Of a stretch of 10,385 nucleotides of DNA, positions 1 to 5,276 are shown one piece after another (positions within the stretch are counted from its first letter, which is position 1; each line of letters begins with the position of its first letter). Location of the stretch: NCBI GenBank assembly GCA_903853785.1, contig CAINUM010000043.1:1-10385 (forward strand). Reading direction: 5' to 3'. The position numbers were made by a program, and so were the translations under genes. Source of the stretch: Candidatus Magasanikiibacteriota bacterium. Its GTDB lineage: Bacteria; Patescibacteriota; Patescibacteriia; Magasanikbacterales; GWA2-37-8. Under the pieces are notes generated by a model that saw nothing but the letters and a program-made list of their open reading frames with translations, made no database searches and was not told the DNA's origin.

Positions 1-1
1 C

Positions 2-55
2 ATAGTGTTCGGCTTGCTCGTGATAATTATTCTTTTACTTATTTTCAAATCCTAA
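2..55 (+). CDS. Partial small hydrophobic protein (C-terminus only), possible minor virion protein
   Basis: An open frame enters from the left edge and ends at TAA 53-55. The visible 17 residues are almost all hydrophobic (run of Leu/Ile/Val) and finish with Phe-Lys-Ser, so it looks like the end of a membrane-spanning segment with a short basic cytoplasmic tail. It lies directly before two more very small membrane proteins and the coat protein gene, where M13-type phages encode pVII and pIX. Only the tail is visible, so both its reality as a gene and its role are inferred from position and composition. Confidence 0.4.
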   Translation: MVFGLLVIIILLLIFKS

Positions 56-56
56 T

Positions 57-167
57 ATGTCCGGATTCATAACAAATATATTTCTTGGACTGGGATTAAG
101 TCTGGTATTGCCGATTGCAATTCTCACGGTCTTAAGCATTTTTATAATGATAACCTCGGGCAAATAA
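57..167 (+). CDS. 36-residue single-pass membrane protein, candidate pVII/pIX-like minor coat protein
   Basis: The ATG lies one base after the preceding stop and gives 36 residues. It begins MSGFITNIFLGLGLSLVLPI, continues with a hydrophobic helix to about residue 32 and ends in Ser-Gly-Lys. The size matches pVII and pIX of Ff phages (32-33 residues), which are inserted in the inner membrane without a signal peptide and cap the virion end that leaves first. It starts without an evident Shine-Dalgarno sequence and is packed tightly between its neighbours (1 base on either side), typical of a phage operon. Sequence identity to pVII/pIX cannot be shown at this length, so the assignment rests on size, hydrophobicity and synteny with the coat protein gene. 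Confidence 0.5.
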   Translation: MSGFITNIFLGLGLSLVLPIAILTVLSIFIMITSGK

Positions 168-168
168 T

Positions 169-321
169 ATGTGTTCCTCAAATATCTTACTTCACAACTC
201 TTGCTACTTGGACAACTTTGTTTTAATCGGAGATGTCTTTGCTAGAGCGATTGTTCTAGGTCTTATTATTGGAACAGTGGTCGGCATATTATCGGTATTC
301 ATTAAGTATTTAAATCAATAA
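169..321 (+). CDS. 50-residue single-pass membrane protein, candidate minor coat protein
   Basis: ATG 169-171 begins one base after the previous TAA and gives 50 residues. The N-terminal half is polar and contains two cysteines (Cys2, Cys12). Residues about 26-46 form a Gly/Ile/Val-rich transmembrane helix, followed by a short Lys-containing tail. It sits 12 bases before the major coat protein gene, in the place of gene VII/IX of filamentous phages. An alternative is a second small coat-like or assembly protein. The frame is short, but the exact packing with both neighbours and the clear helix support it. Confidence 0.5.
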   Translation: MCSSNILLHNSCYLDNFVLIGDVFARAIVLGLIIGTVVGILSVFIKYLNQ

Positions 322-333
322 CATTAAGACTAT

Positions 334-603
334 ATGATTAACAAAATCAAAAGCCTTTTCACCGCCAGTGAAACTAAGATAGCCGCTATTGCGACCGCCA
401 TTGTCGGCGGTACGCTCGCCGCTTCTAATGCTTTCGCAGCGGTCGATCCAGATGTCGCCTCCACCACACAACAGTTGGTGTCCACGATGAAAGAAAATGT
501 CACGGGTGTAATAACCACCAACATTTCTCAAATCGTGATTGTGGGTGTCATCATCTTCTCTTTGACTTTCGTTTGGAAGTTGTCTAAGAAGTTCATGAAA
601 TAG
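334..603 (+). CDS. Major coat protein, pVIII-like, with signal peptide
   Basis: This is an 89-residue precursor with the layout of an inovirus major coat protein. The N-terminus is Lys-containing (MINKIKSLF), an Ala-rich hydrophobic segment spans about 17-33, and a signal peptidase site AFA|AVD follows residue 35. The mature chain is about 54 residues: an acidic, amphipathic start (AVDPDVA), a membrane helix at about 64-80 (IVIVGVIIFSLTFVW) and a basic tail KLSKKFMK that would contact the DNA inside the virion. M13 mature pVIII is 50 residues with the same acidic-hydrophobic-basic order. No Shine-Dalgarno is visible. A strong hairpin follows the stop within 10 bases, as after gene VIII in Ff phages, which would favour high expression of this gene over the genes after it. 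A type IV pilin is unlikely because the cleavage type and charge order differ. Confidence 0.8.
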   Translation: MINKIKSLFTASETKIAAIATAIVGGTLAASNAFAAVDPDVASTTQQLVSTMKENVTGVITTNISQIVIVGVIIFSLTFVWKLSKKFMK

Positions 604-609
604 GTGCTA

Positions 610-652
610 CCGGCGGGGGCTGGCCTTTTTTGTGCCAAGCCCCCGCTAACGG
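610..652 (+). terminator. GC-rich hairpin after the coat protein gene (leaky terminator or mRNA-stabilising stem)
   Basis: Bases 613-624 pair with 634-646 over 12 base pairs with a single bulged A (637). An outer CCG/CGG step (610-612 with 650-652) extends the stem. The loop (625-633) holds six T residues, and no T tract follows the stem. It therefore departs from a textbook intrinsic terminator. In position it equals the central terminator after gene VIII in Ff phages. It may cut transcription into the tip-protein gene only partly, or protect the 3' end of the coat mRNA. Confidence 0.6.
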
Positions 653-681
653 TTGTTTACGAATTATTTATCTCTGCGGTT

Positions 682-2409
682 ATGTATACTCAATTAACAA
701 GAAAAACAAAAATGATACTTTCAATACTATTTAGTGTTGTTGTATTTTTTGTGTTTTTAACTCCTGCACACGCTTCAACTGTGACGCCGGATGTGGTATT
801 TGCGCCAAACTCCAATTGGAACGAAGATATGATTTGGCAAAGTAATAAAACCGGTCGTGGACAAGTGTTTAAAACTGGAGCGAGTACGACTGGTTTTAAA
901 TCTGCCGCTCTAAAATTATGTCGCTCTGCGGATTTCACCAAACCAAAAACTTTTACTTTATGCTCTACGGCAGTAAACGGATATTATAGTGGTTGCCAAA
1001 CACCACTAGCCTCTAAAACATATTCAGCGAGCGACTTAAACGCTTTAATTCCAAAAAGTATGAATTGCTTAGGAGGCAACGAGGGAGGGCCAAACGACGG
1101 CATATATTTCAAGTGGGTATATTTTACTTTAGATAATGTCGTTACGGTTACTCCTAACACAAATTATTTTTTCCTCTTAAACTCCTCGGTTTATGCCGAT
1201 GATGAATCGCAATATGTTTTGGCGAATATGTACAACAATTGTAATTGGCTAGGCAGTAGTGCCGATTACACTGATGGCCAAACATATTATTATGCAGATT
1301 TTAACCGACGAACAGATTCTGAAGGAGCGGTTTGTGATATGTTGTTTAAAACATATAGCTCCGATCCCAACCCTCCGGTCTTTGCCATTACTTCACCACT
1401 AAACAACGATCCCGAAATTCGAGATACTTGGATTACGGTTTCGGGGACTTGTGCCATTGCCGGAAATAATAGAATTGGATTAACAAATAACTGTGAAGAT
1501 TTCTCTAACATCACTTACAACATAGATTGTGTTGGTGGAAAATTCTCCGGACAATTTTATTACGACGGTCTAGGAGATAAAAGAATTGTTGCCAGAGATA
1601 TTAGCAGTGCCTCAACGGACTGTATGGACTATGACGACCAAATGAATTTTATCTCCGTTAGAACGATTGAAGTGATAAACGGTTATCCCAATGATTGGTA
1701 TTTTAATTTTGATTACTACAACGATTATGATATTAAAATAAAATCCCCGACTTTTGATACCGCCCTTACTTTGCCCTACGGCTCAACCAACGCAGTATTT
1801 AATTTCCAATTTGTTTATCCGAGTTCATCCACATTAAGCAATTTGAATTTCACAATTAAACAATATGACTCCAATAGCAATTTGCTTAATGGTAGTTATA
1901 TCAACAAATTACTTTCGGCAATGTCCGACACAAATAATTACCAAGTAACATTAAATGCCTCTTCTACAATCCCCTTGCACTATGTTGTACAACTCACAAA
2001 TTCCGGCGTAATGAAACGACAATATCCGTTTAGCATATACGTTTCGGATTTGGACTTTACGTCTAACGCAGATACAACCAATTATTTATTTCCGAGATTA
2101 GTTGAGGCCTTAAAAAAGAAAATAGTATTTAACTATTTCTTTGCTTTCCACGATGGCTTCGCTAATATGTTTAACGCCAGTTCAACGGCGGTAAATAGTA
2201 CTTCACTAGATATTGTTTTTAAGAGTGTTTCGGCGGACAAACAATACAACACGAATATACAAATATTCTCGGCGAGCGATCCGATTGTTAAAAGTTTTGC
2301 CAATGGAATACGCCCGTATGTTACAGCTATTCTATGGCTCCTATTTGCAATATATACCATACTGCGAATTTCTCATTTATTCAGCGGTAATAGTGGGGAT
2401 GATAAATAA
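682..2409 (+). CDS. pIII-like adsorption/tip protein: secreted modular beta-sandwich protein with C-terminal membrane anchor
   Basis: The product is 575 residues. Residues 1-31 are a signal peptide (basic start, hydrophobic core ILSILFSVVVFFVF, cleavage AHA|S), and a single membrane helix lies at about 547-566, before a short polar tail. A signal peptide plus C-terminal anchor and the place between coat protein and the pVI/Zot genes match gene III of filamentous phages, which binds the host receptor and ends assembly. The ectodomain is rich in Asn, Ser, Thr and Tyr and has ten cysteines in its N-terminal half. Around residues 235-260 a stretch such as FAITSPLNND and WITVSGTC suggests an Ig-like beta-sandwich. 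It is longer than M13 pIII (406 mature residues). The frame is open back to GTG 604, but that start would overlap the hairpin, and ATG 682 or 712 gives a proper signal peptide. Receptor and exact fold are unknown. Confidence 0.65.
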   Translation: MYTQLTRKTKMILSILFSVVVFFVFLTPAHASTVTPDVVFAPNSNWNEDMIWQSNKTGRGQVFKTGASTTGFKSAALKLCRSADFTKPKTFTLCSTAVNGYYSGCQTPLASKTYSASDLNALIPKSMNCLGGNEGGPNDGIYFKWVYFTLDNVVTVTPNTNYFFLLNSSVYADDESQYVLANMYNNCNWLGSSADYTDGQTYYYADFNRRTDSEGAVCDMLFKTYSSDPNPPVFAITSPLNNDPEIRDTWITVSGTCAIAGNNRIGLTNNCEDFSNITYNIDCVGGKFSGQFYYDGLGDKRIVARDISSASTDCMDYDDQMNFISVRTIEVINGYPNDWYFNFDYYNDYDIKIKSPTFDTALTLPYGSTNAVFNFQFVYPSSSTLSNLNFTIKQYDSNSNLLNGSYINKLLSAMSDTNNYQVTLNASSTIPLHYVVQLTNSGVMKRQYPFSIYVSDLDFTSNADTTNYLFPRLVEALKKKIVFNYFFAFHDGFANMFNASSTAVNSTSLDIVFKSVSADKQYNTNIQIFSASDPIVKSFANGIRPYVTAILWLLFAIYTILRISHLFSGNSGDDK

Positions 2410-2413
2410 CCAT

Positions 2414-2659
2414 ATGCTAGATTTCATTCAGACAATTCTAATTAAAGTTTTTTCATTATTGCCAGACGCTAATCCGAACGATTCGGTAATAACGGCGGTA
2501 AATAACGCTATTGCGACAATCACGCCAACATTCGCCAGAATAGATTTAATCTTTCCGATATATTCGTTATTTAAAATATTGTTATTAGTTTTATTTGTAG
2601 AACTAACAATATTTTTATTCACTCTCATTTTGAAAGTGGCGACATTCTTTAAACCATAA
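2414..2659 (+). CDS. pVI-like minor coat/membrane protein
   Basis: This is an 81-residue, highly hydrophobic protein lying between the pIII-like and Zot-like genes, exactly where filamentous phages carry gene VI, whose product joins pIII to the virion end. An amphipathic N-terminal helix ends in FSLLPDANPNDSV. That Leu-Pro-Asp/Ser-x-Pro turn followed by 'LIFPIYSLFKILL' and a long membrane helix recalls pVI homologues of Gram-positive inoviruses as I remember them. Helices lie at about 46-61 and 62-78. The start is either ATG 2399 (overlapping the upstream stop by 11 bases, preceded by GTGGGG) or ATG 2414. I prefer 2414 because it leaves the GGGG motif about 13 bases upstream and gives a cleaner N-terminus, but 2399 remains possible. 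Only two bases separate it from the next gene. Confidence 0.6.
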   Translation: MLDFIQTILIKVFSLLPDANPNDSVITAVNNAIATITPTFARIDLIFPIYSLFKILLLVLFVELTIFLFTLILKVATFFKP

Positions 2660-2661
2660 TT

Positions 2662-3414
2662 ATGATTACCATTATTACAGGCAAGCCCGGAGCTGGCAAG
2701 ACACTCTTAATGACATACACCGCTTTGGATATGTTTATGCAAGGCTTTGATGTCTACGCCAATTGGAAATTGGATTTCTCGAATTATGTAGAAGAAAAGC
2801 AATTGGATAAAACGAAATTAGGTAAAGTATATTTCTGGTCTGAAATACCGGAACTTCTCCATATTAAAGGCGGGCAGATATTTATTGATGAAGCGCAAGG
2901 GTATTTCGATTCACGCGAATGGCAAGAAATGCCACCGTCAGCAAAACAAAAATTTTCTGCTCACCGCCATGATATTCGACAAGACAAAGATGGAAATATT
3001 ATTCCTCTAGATATTTGGGCTGGAGTACAACACACCGGCAACATAGACAAACGAATACGAGATCTGGGACAATATTTTGTCGAGGTAAGAAATATTCTTA
3101 AACTATTTTTTATGGCTTCATACTTTGAGCTCCATGACTTGAAAGATGACTTAGTAAAACGAGTGGCAATTAAAAGACGCTTTTTCTTATTCAACAAACT
3201 AAAGGCAGATTGTTACAACACCCACGAAGCGGTTAATTTTATTGAGTATCCGGAATTTCCATATCACAGAAATTACAAAAACAAATACTCTAATGACAAC
3301 ACCGGATTAATTCCCAACCATTCGCATATTCCTGAATACTCCAAGCAAAGCAGAGGCAAACGAAAAAAGGGACCGGATCAATATGACCCAGTCCCTGATT
3401 ACTTATCCGGTTAA
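2662..3414 (+). CDS. Zot/pI-like virion assembly ATPase
   Basis: The product is 250 residues of the zonula occludens toxin N-terminal (Zot/gpI) ATPase family, the motor that drives extrusion of filamentous phage through the membrane. The Walker A motif is GKPGAGKT at residues 7-14. Walker B is QIFIDEA at 72-78, with Asp76 and Glu77. The family motif after Walker B reads VQHTGNIDKRIRD (122-134) and would carry the sensor residues. This gene is the single most diagnostic inovirus marker here. I see no transmembrane helix, whereas pI of M13 (348 residues) and many Zot proteins have one near residue 250 plus a periplasmic tail. The chain ends with a Lys/Arg-rich, proline-containing tail (about 229-250). 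The membrane link may therefore be supplied by another protein. Its stop overlaps the stop of the convergent gene that follows. Confidence 0.85.
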   Translation: MITIITGKPGAGKTLLMTYTALDMFMQGFDVYANWKLDFSNYVEEKQLDKTKLGKVYFWSEIPELLHIKGGQIFIDEAQGYFDSREWQEMPPSAKQKFSAHRHDIRQDKDGNIIPLDIWAGVQHTGNIDKRIRDLGQYFVEVRNILKLFFMASYFELHDLKDDLVKRVAIKRRFFLFNKLKADCYNTHEAVNFIEYPEFPYHRNYKNKYSNDNTGLIPNHSHIPEYSKQSRGKRKKGPDQYDPVPDYLSG

Positions 3415-3719
3415 GAGGCTTTCTCAACCTGACGGATATAAAAAAGGTTAATCGTTTTCGGATACTTCCGAACGACTGTACCCTCTTTGTCTTTCTGTTC
3501 AATAACAATAAAAGACTTAATGGCCTTTTCACCTTTTTTTACTTTATATCCGTTTTCAAGCCAACGGTTAAAAGTTAAACAATTACTTTTAGGATCGTAA
3601 TTGTTCGCCTCATCTTGACCCCAACGGTCTGTGATTTGGTCTTTCACTAATTCGGCAGTGGTTGCCGAACCTGTCCATGTGGAAATTAGTTTTTCCATAC
3701 GTTTAAATATACTGGCCAA
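3411..3719 (-). CDS. ArdC N-terminal-like protein, putative single-stranded DNA-binding
   Basis: This 102-residue protein lies on the strand opposite to all other phage genes here. The core WLENGYKVKKGEKAIKS (about residues 53-69) and the ending INLFYIRQVE match the pattern of the ArdC N-terminal domain (a Trp, then Gly-x-x-Val-x-Lys-Gly-Glu-Lys, later a Phe-x-x-x-Gln-x-Glu strand). This domain binds ssDNA in antirestriction proteins. No C-terminal metallopeptidase part is present, so it is the binding domain alone. No gene V-type ssDNA-binding protein is seen in the window, and this one could fill that role, coating phage ssDNA before assembly, or act against host defence. The start could be Met1 (3719) or Met8 (3698). 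Neither has a good ribosome site. The stop codon shares the palindrome TTAA with that of the Zot gene. Confidence 0.6.
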   Translation of the reverse strand: MASIFKRMEKLISTWTGSATTAELVKDQITDRWGQDEANNYDPKSNCLTFNRWLENGYKVKKGEKAIKSFIVIEQKDKEGTVVRKYPKTINLFYIRQVEKAS

Positions 3720-3739
3720 TAATAATATTCAAGCGTGGC

Positions 3740-3769
3740 CATATATCCGCATTGAACGGGCTAAAACAA
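3740..3769 (-). promoter_or_regulatory. Possible promoter of the ArdC-like gene
   Basis: Reading leftward, TTGTTT (3769-3764) and TATATG (3745-3740) are 18 bases apart, about 20 bases before the start codon at 3719. Both boxes match the consensus only partly. They overlap the left arm of the inverted repeat at 3747-3863, so structure or a bound protein could control it. Confidence 0.3.
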
Positions 3770-3863
3770 GCGGCAGATAGCTTGCCATAGTCAAGGTGGA
3801 GATTTGAAGAATACTACCTTGATTCTGGATAAGCTGACGCTAAAATAACTAGCCCTAATGCGG
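3747..3863. repeat. Multi-arm inverted repeat (candidate origin structure)
   Basis: The outer stem is CCGCATT (3747-3753) with AATGCGG (3857-3863), then GGGCTA (3758-3763) with TAGCCC (3850-3855), separated by a small internal loop. Within it are two hairpins: CAAGC/GCTTG (3767-3771 with 3780-3784) and TCAAGGT/ACCTTGA (3791-3797 with 3816-3822), the latter extendable to about 11 pairs with two G-T pairs. The whole could fold into a branched structure in the ssDNA genome. Confidence 0.55.
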
Positions 3864-3908
3864 TAAATTCAAGGTTAATTCGCTTTTAAATTATTTTTAT
3901 TTGTACCG

Positions 3909-3952
3909 GCAATCTTTTTTGGGCGGTCTGCCCGACCGGCCAAAAAAATTGC
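3909..3952. repeat. Long hairpin with paired T and A tracts (candidate packaging signal or single-strand origin)
   Basis: The arm GCAATCTTTTTTGG (3909-3922) pairs with CCAAAAAAATTGC (3940-3952) with one bulged C. After one G-G mismatch, CGGTC (3924-3928) pairs with GACCG (3934-3938), closing a TGCCC loop. This gives about 18 pairs. On either strand the T run comes before the stem and an A run after it, the reverse of an intrinsic terminator, so a structural role in single-stranded phage DNA is more likely. Confidence 0.55.
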
Positions 3953-3993
3953 GTGCATAAAAAGGTTTAAACGAATGAGTTGTTCCTCCATAA

Positions 3994-4016
3994 CTAGATT
4001 ATATGCACACATCTAG
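3994..4016. repeat. Short perfect inverted repeat upstream of Rep
   Basis: CTAGAT (3994-3999) is repeated inverted as ATCTAG (4011-4016) around an 11-base spacer, 48 bases before the Rep start codon. It could be a binding site for Rep or a regulator, or the nick-site hairpin. The length is short and chance occurrence cannot be excluded. Confidence 0.3.
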
Positions 4017-4064
4017 AGAAATAAATGAGACGCTTTTGTAATTCATCTTTAACTAAAATTAATC

Positions 4065-4934
4065 ATGATTGAACTCTATGATTTCAAATTAATAAAATCC
4101 GGAAAGGAAATTGAAGTCTATCACTACAAAGACAAAAAAATGCTTCGCGGTTATATGCGTCGTAAACGAGAGATTGAACGAAAAAATGAATTAGAAAAAG
4201 AGAAAAAAGAAAATGAATGGGCAGAGATAGTTGAAATATGGGGTTGTGATGAAGAAAAAGAAAAATTACAAAAAGAACAAGCCCAAGTCAAAGAAGAACA
4301 AACACTCAAAACCAAATTTTCAATTTCACGTACTCGCACTAATATTCGCCGTCTCGTAAATACCAATCCATACCTTAATCAATTTCTAACACTCACTTTT
4401 GCTAAGTCTATGCCCAGCCTTGATCCAGCTAACAATTTATTTAATTTGTTTATAAAACGAATTACATACAATTATCCGGAATTTAGATACATTGCTGTTA
4501 ATGAATTTCAGAAAGATACCTACTTTGACGGACGGATTAAACCCGAGGGCGGATCTGTTCACTATCACCTACTTTGCAATCTTGGCCCCAAAGATACAAG
4601 TACGGAAAAATTATTCCAATGGGAAAGAAAATTTGCAACAAAATATTGGCAGAACGGATTTGTAAAAATTAAAGAAGTCCGACAAGTCACAAACATGGGC
4701 GCATATTTCTGTAAATATCTTGGTAAAGATATGTTTGATAAGCGAATGTTTAGAAAAAAGAAATTCTTTTGTTCACAAACACTAGATAAGCCGGTTGAAA
4801 TGACTGGCGATAAAGCGTTTAGTTTTTTCAATAAATATGTTAAGTCGATAACACCTATTTTTGAAAAAACATTTTCCAGCGAATACACTGGCAAGGTTGA
4901 TTATTCGGCATATTCTCTTTTAGAGAATGTGTAG
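4065..4934 (+). CDS. Rolling-circle replication initiator, HUH endonuclease (Rep/G2P-like)
   Basis: The product is 289 residues and carries the motifs of phage and plasmid rolling-circle Rep proteins. Motif 1 is FLTLTF (107-112), the metal-binding HUH motif is HYH (166-168, within GSVHYHLLCN), and the tyrosine motif is GAYFCKYLGKD (212-222). In the last, Tyr214 and Tyr218 are four apart and Lys217 is next to the second. The run 'SRTRTNIRRLVNTNP' before motif 1 and 'YIAVNEFQ' before the HUH are typical of the ORF2/G2P-like Rep family. It would nick the origin on double-stranded phage DNA and stay 5'-linked, priming rolling-circle synthesis. Residues about 30-85 are a Lys/Glu-rich, probably coiled-coil extension that precedes the conserved domain. 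The ATG at 4065 is the first in frame. No Shine-Dalgarno is evident. Confidence 0.8.
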   Translation: MIELYDFKLIKSGKEIEVYHYKDKKMLRGYMRRKREIERKNELEKEKKENEWAEIVEIWGCDEEKEKLQKEQAQVKEEQTLKTKFSISRTRTNIRRLVNTNPYLNQFLTLTFAKSMPSLDPANNLFNLFIKRITYNYPEFRYIAVNEFQKDTYFDGRIKPEGGSVHYHLLCNLGPKDTSTEKLFQWERKFATKYWQNGFVKIKEVRQVTNMGAYFCKYLGKDMFDKRMFRKKKFFCSQTLDKPVEMTGDKAFSFFNKYVKSITPIFEKTFSSEYTGKVDYSAYSLLENV

Positions 4935-4949
4935 GTTAATACCAGCGAC

Positions 4950-4954
4950 GGAGG
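4950..4954 (+). promoter_or_regulatory. Strong Shine-Dalgarno sequence
   Basis: GGAGG lies five bases before ATG 4960 and decides the start of the 51-residue protein. The other phage genes lack such a signal, so this small protein may be made at a higher rate per mRNA. Confidence 0.6.
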
Positions 4955-4959
4955 AAATT

Positions 4960-5115
4960 ATGATCAGCGAAGAATTGGTACGGGAATTTCAAATTATAGT
5001 AAAAGAGGAATACGGTGAAAATCTAAACTACGAAGAAGCTACTGAAATTGCCAATGGCATTGTAAATTACTTTAAACATCTCAAAGAAGCTTATATAGCT
5101 TGTAATAAACCATAA
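4960..5115 (+). CDS. Small helical acidic protein (51 aa), paralogue of the 60-aa protein downstream
   Basis: The start ATG 4960 is chosen because GGAGG (4950-4954) lies five bases before it, the only strong Shine-Dalgarno sequence I see among the phage genes. An in-frame ATG at 4927 has no such signal. The 51-residue product begins MISEELVREFQIIVKEEYGE and carries the pattern E-F-Q ... K ... Y/F ... E-E-A ... E. That pattern recurs in the protein at 5277-5459, so the two look like relatives. It is probably all helical and soluble. I do not recognise a characterised family. Small proteins of this kind beside a recombinase could be regulators or directionality factors, which is only a suggestion. 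Confidence 0.6.
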   Translation: MISEELVREFQIIVKEEYGENLNYEEATEIANGIVNYFKHLKEAYIACNKP

Positions 5116-5133
5116 TTGTGGTAAGATGTAATT

Positions 5134-5255
5134 GCTACCCAACAATTTATAACAAGGTAAAGGTTTTTTTATTTGTCCCCAATAAGGGGCGGTTCTTGTC
5201 CGACAAATATAAGCCTTTGCTTTGTTTTGTTGGGTAGCCAAGACCGTCCCTTTTT
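5134..5255 (+). promoter_or_regulatory. Structured leader before the recombinase operon: long hairpin competing with an intrinsic terminator
   Basis: A perfect 12-base inverted repeat (GCTACCCAACAA 5134-5145 with 5227-5238) is continued by AACAA/TTGTT (5151-5155 with 5222-5226), GGTAAAGG/CCTTTGCT (5156-5163 with 5214-5221) and ATTTGTC/GACAAAT (5171-5177 with 5202-5208). Together these make a ~105-base hairpin of roughly 35-40 pairs with a few bulges. Its apical loop segment 5186-5198 can instead pair with 5239-5250, directly after the hairpin, over 12 pairs with one bulge, and TTTTT (5251-5255) follows. The second fold is a terminator. Because the first stem is so long, both cannot form fully at once. 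This looks like an attenuator controlling 5277-7041. In the ssDNA genome the long hairpin could also serve complementary-strand initiation. Confidence 0.5.
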
Positions 5256-5276
5256 GTTATTTAACATATTTCTTAT

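Larger units (their letters stand above)
3720..4064. other. Main noncoding region of the phage: candidate replication origin and packaging region
   Basis: These 345 bases separate the divergent ArdC-like and Rep genes and contain no credible gene. They hold at least three inverted-repeat structures, listed separately (3747-3863, 3909-3952, 3994-4016). In Ff phages the intergenic region next to gene II holds the plus and minus origins and the packaging hairpin. The place beside a rolling-circle Rep gene and the dense foldback structure suggest the same here. No nick site can be named from sequence alone. I see no convincing sigma70 promoter for Rep. Confidence 0.5.

Noticed and set aside
604..681. 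N-terminal extension of the pIII-like protein from GTG 604
   Set aside because: It would be coded across the GC-rich hairpin right after the coat gene stop and would place a non-signal sequence before a good signal peptide. ATG 682 is preferred.
2213..2398. Extension of the pVI-like gene back into the pIII-like gene
   Set aside because: The extra residues are Arg-rich shadow sequence of the other frame. The membrane protein begins sensibly at 2399 or 2414.
3909..3952. Intrinsic terminator
   Set aside because: T runs come before the stem and A runs after it on both strands and are paired, so no U tract follows the stem.
3720..4064. dif-like site for XerCD-dependent integration
   Set aside because: No 28-base dif-like pair of half-sites seen, and the element has its own serine recombinase next to a tRNA.
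4565..4894. Minus-strand frame of 109 residues opposite Rep
   Set aside because: Shadow of a gene with clear HUH motifs. It has no recognisable features of its own.
4927..4959. Earlier start for the 51-residue protein
   Set aside because: No ribosome site, while GGAGG is perfectly spaced before ATG 4960, and the paralogue matches from there.
5023..5241. Minus-strand frame of 72 residues
   Set aside because: It overlaps the 51-residue gene and the inverted repeat, and its composition shows no domain.
5134..5255. T-box or other known riboswitch
   Set aside because: No T-box sequence or specifier arrangement and no conserved core of a riboswitch class that I recognise.
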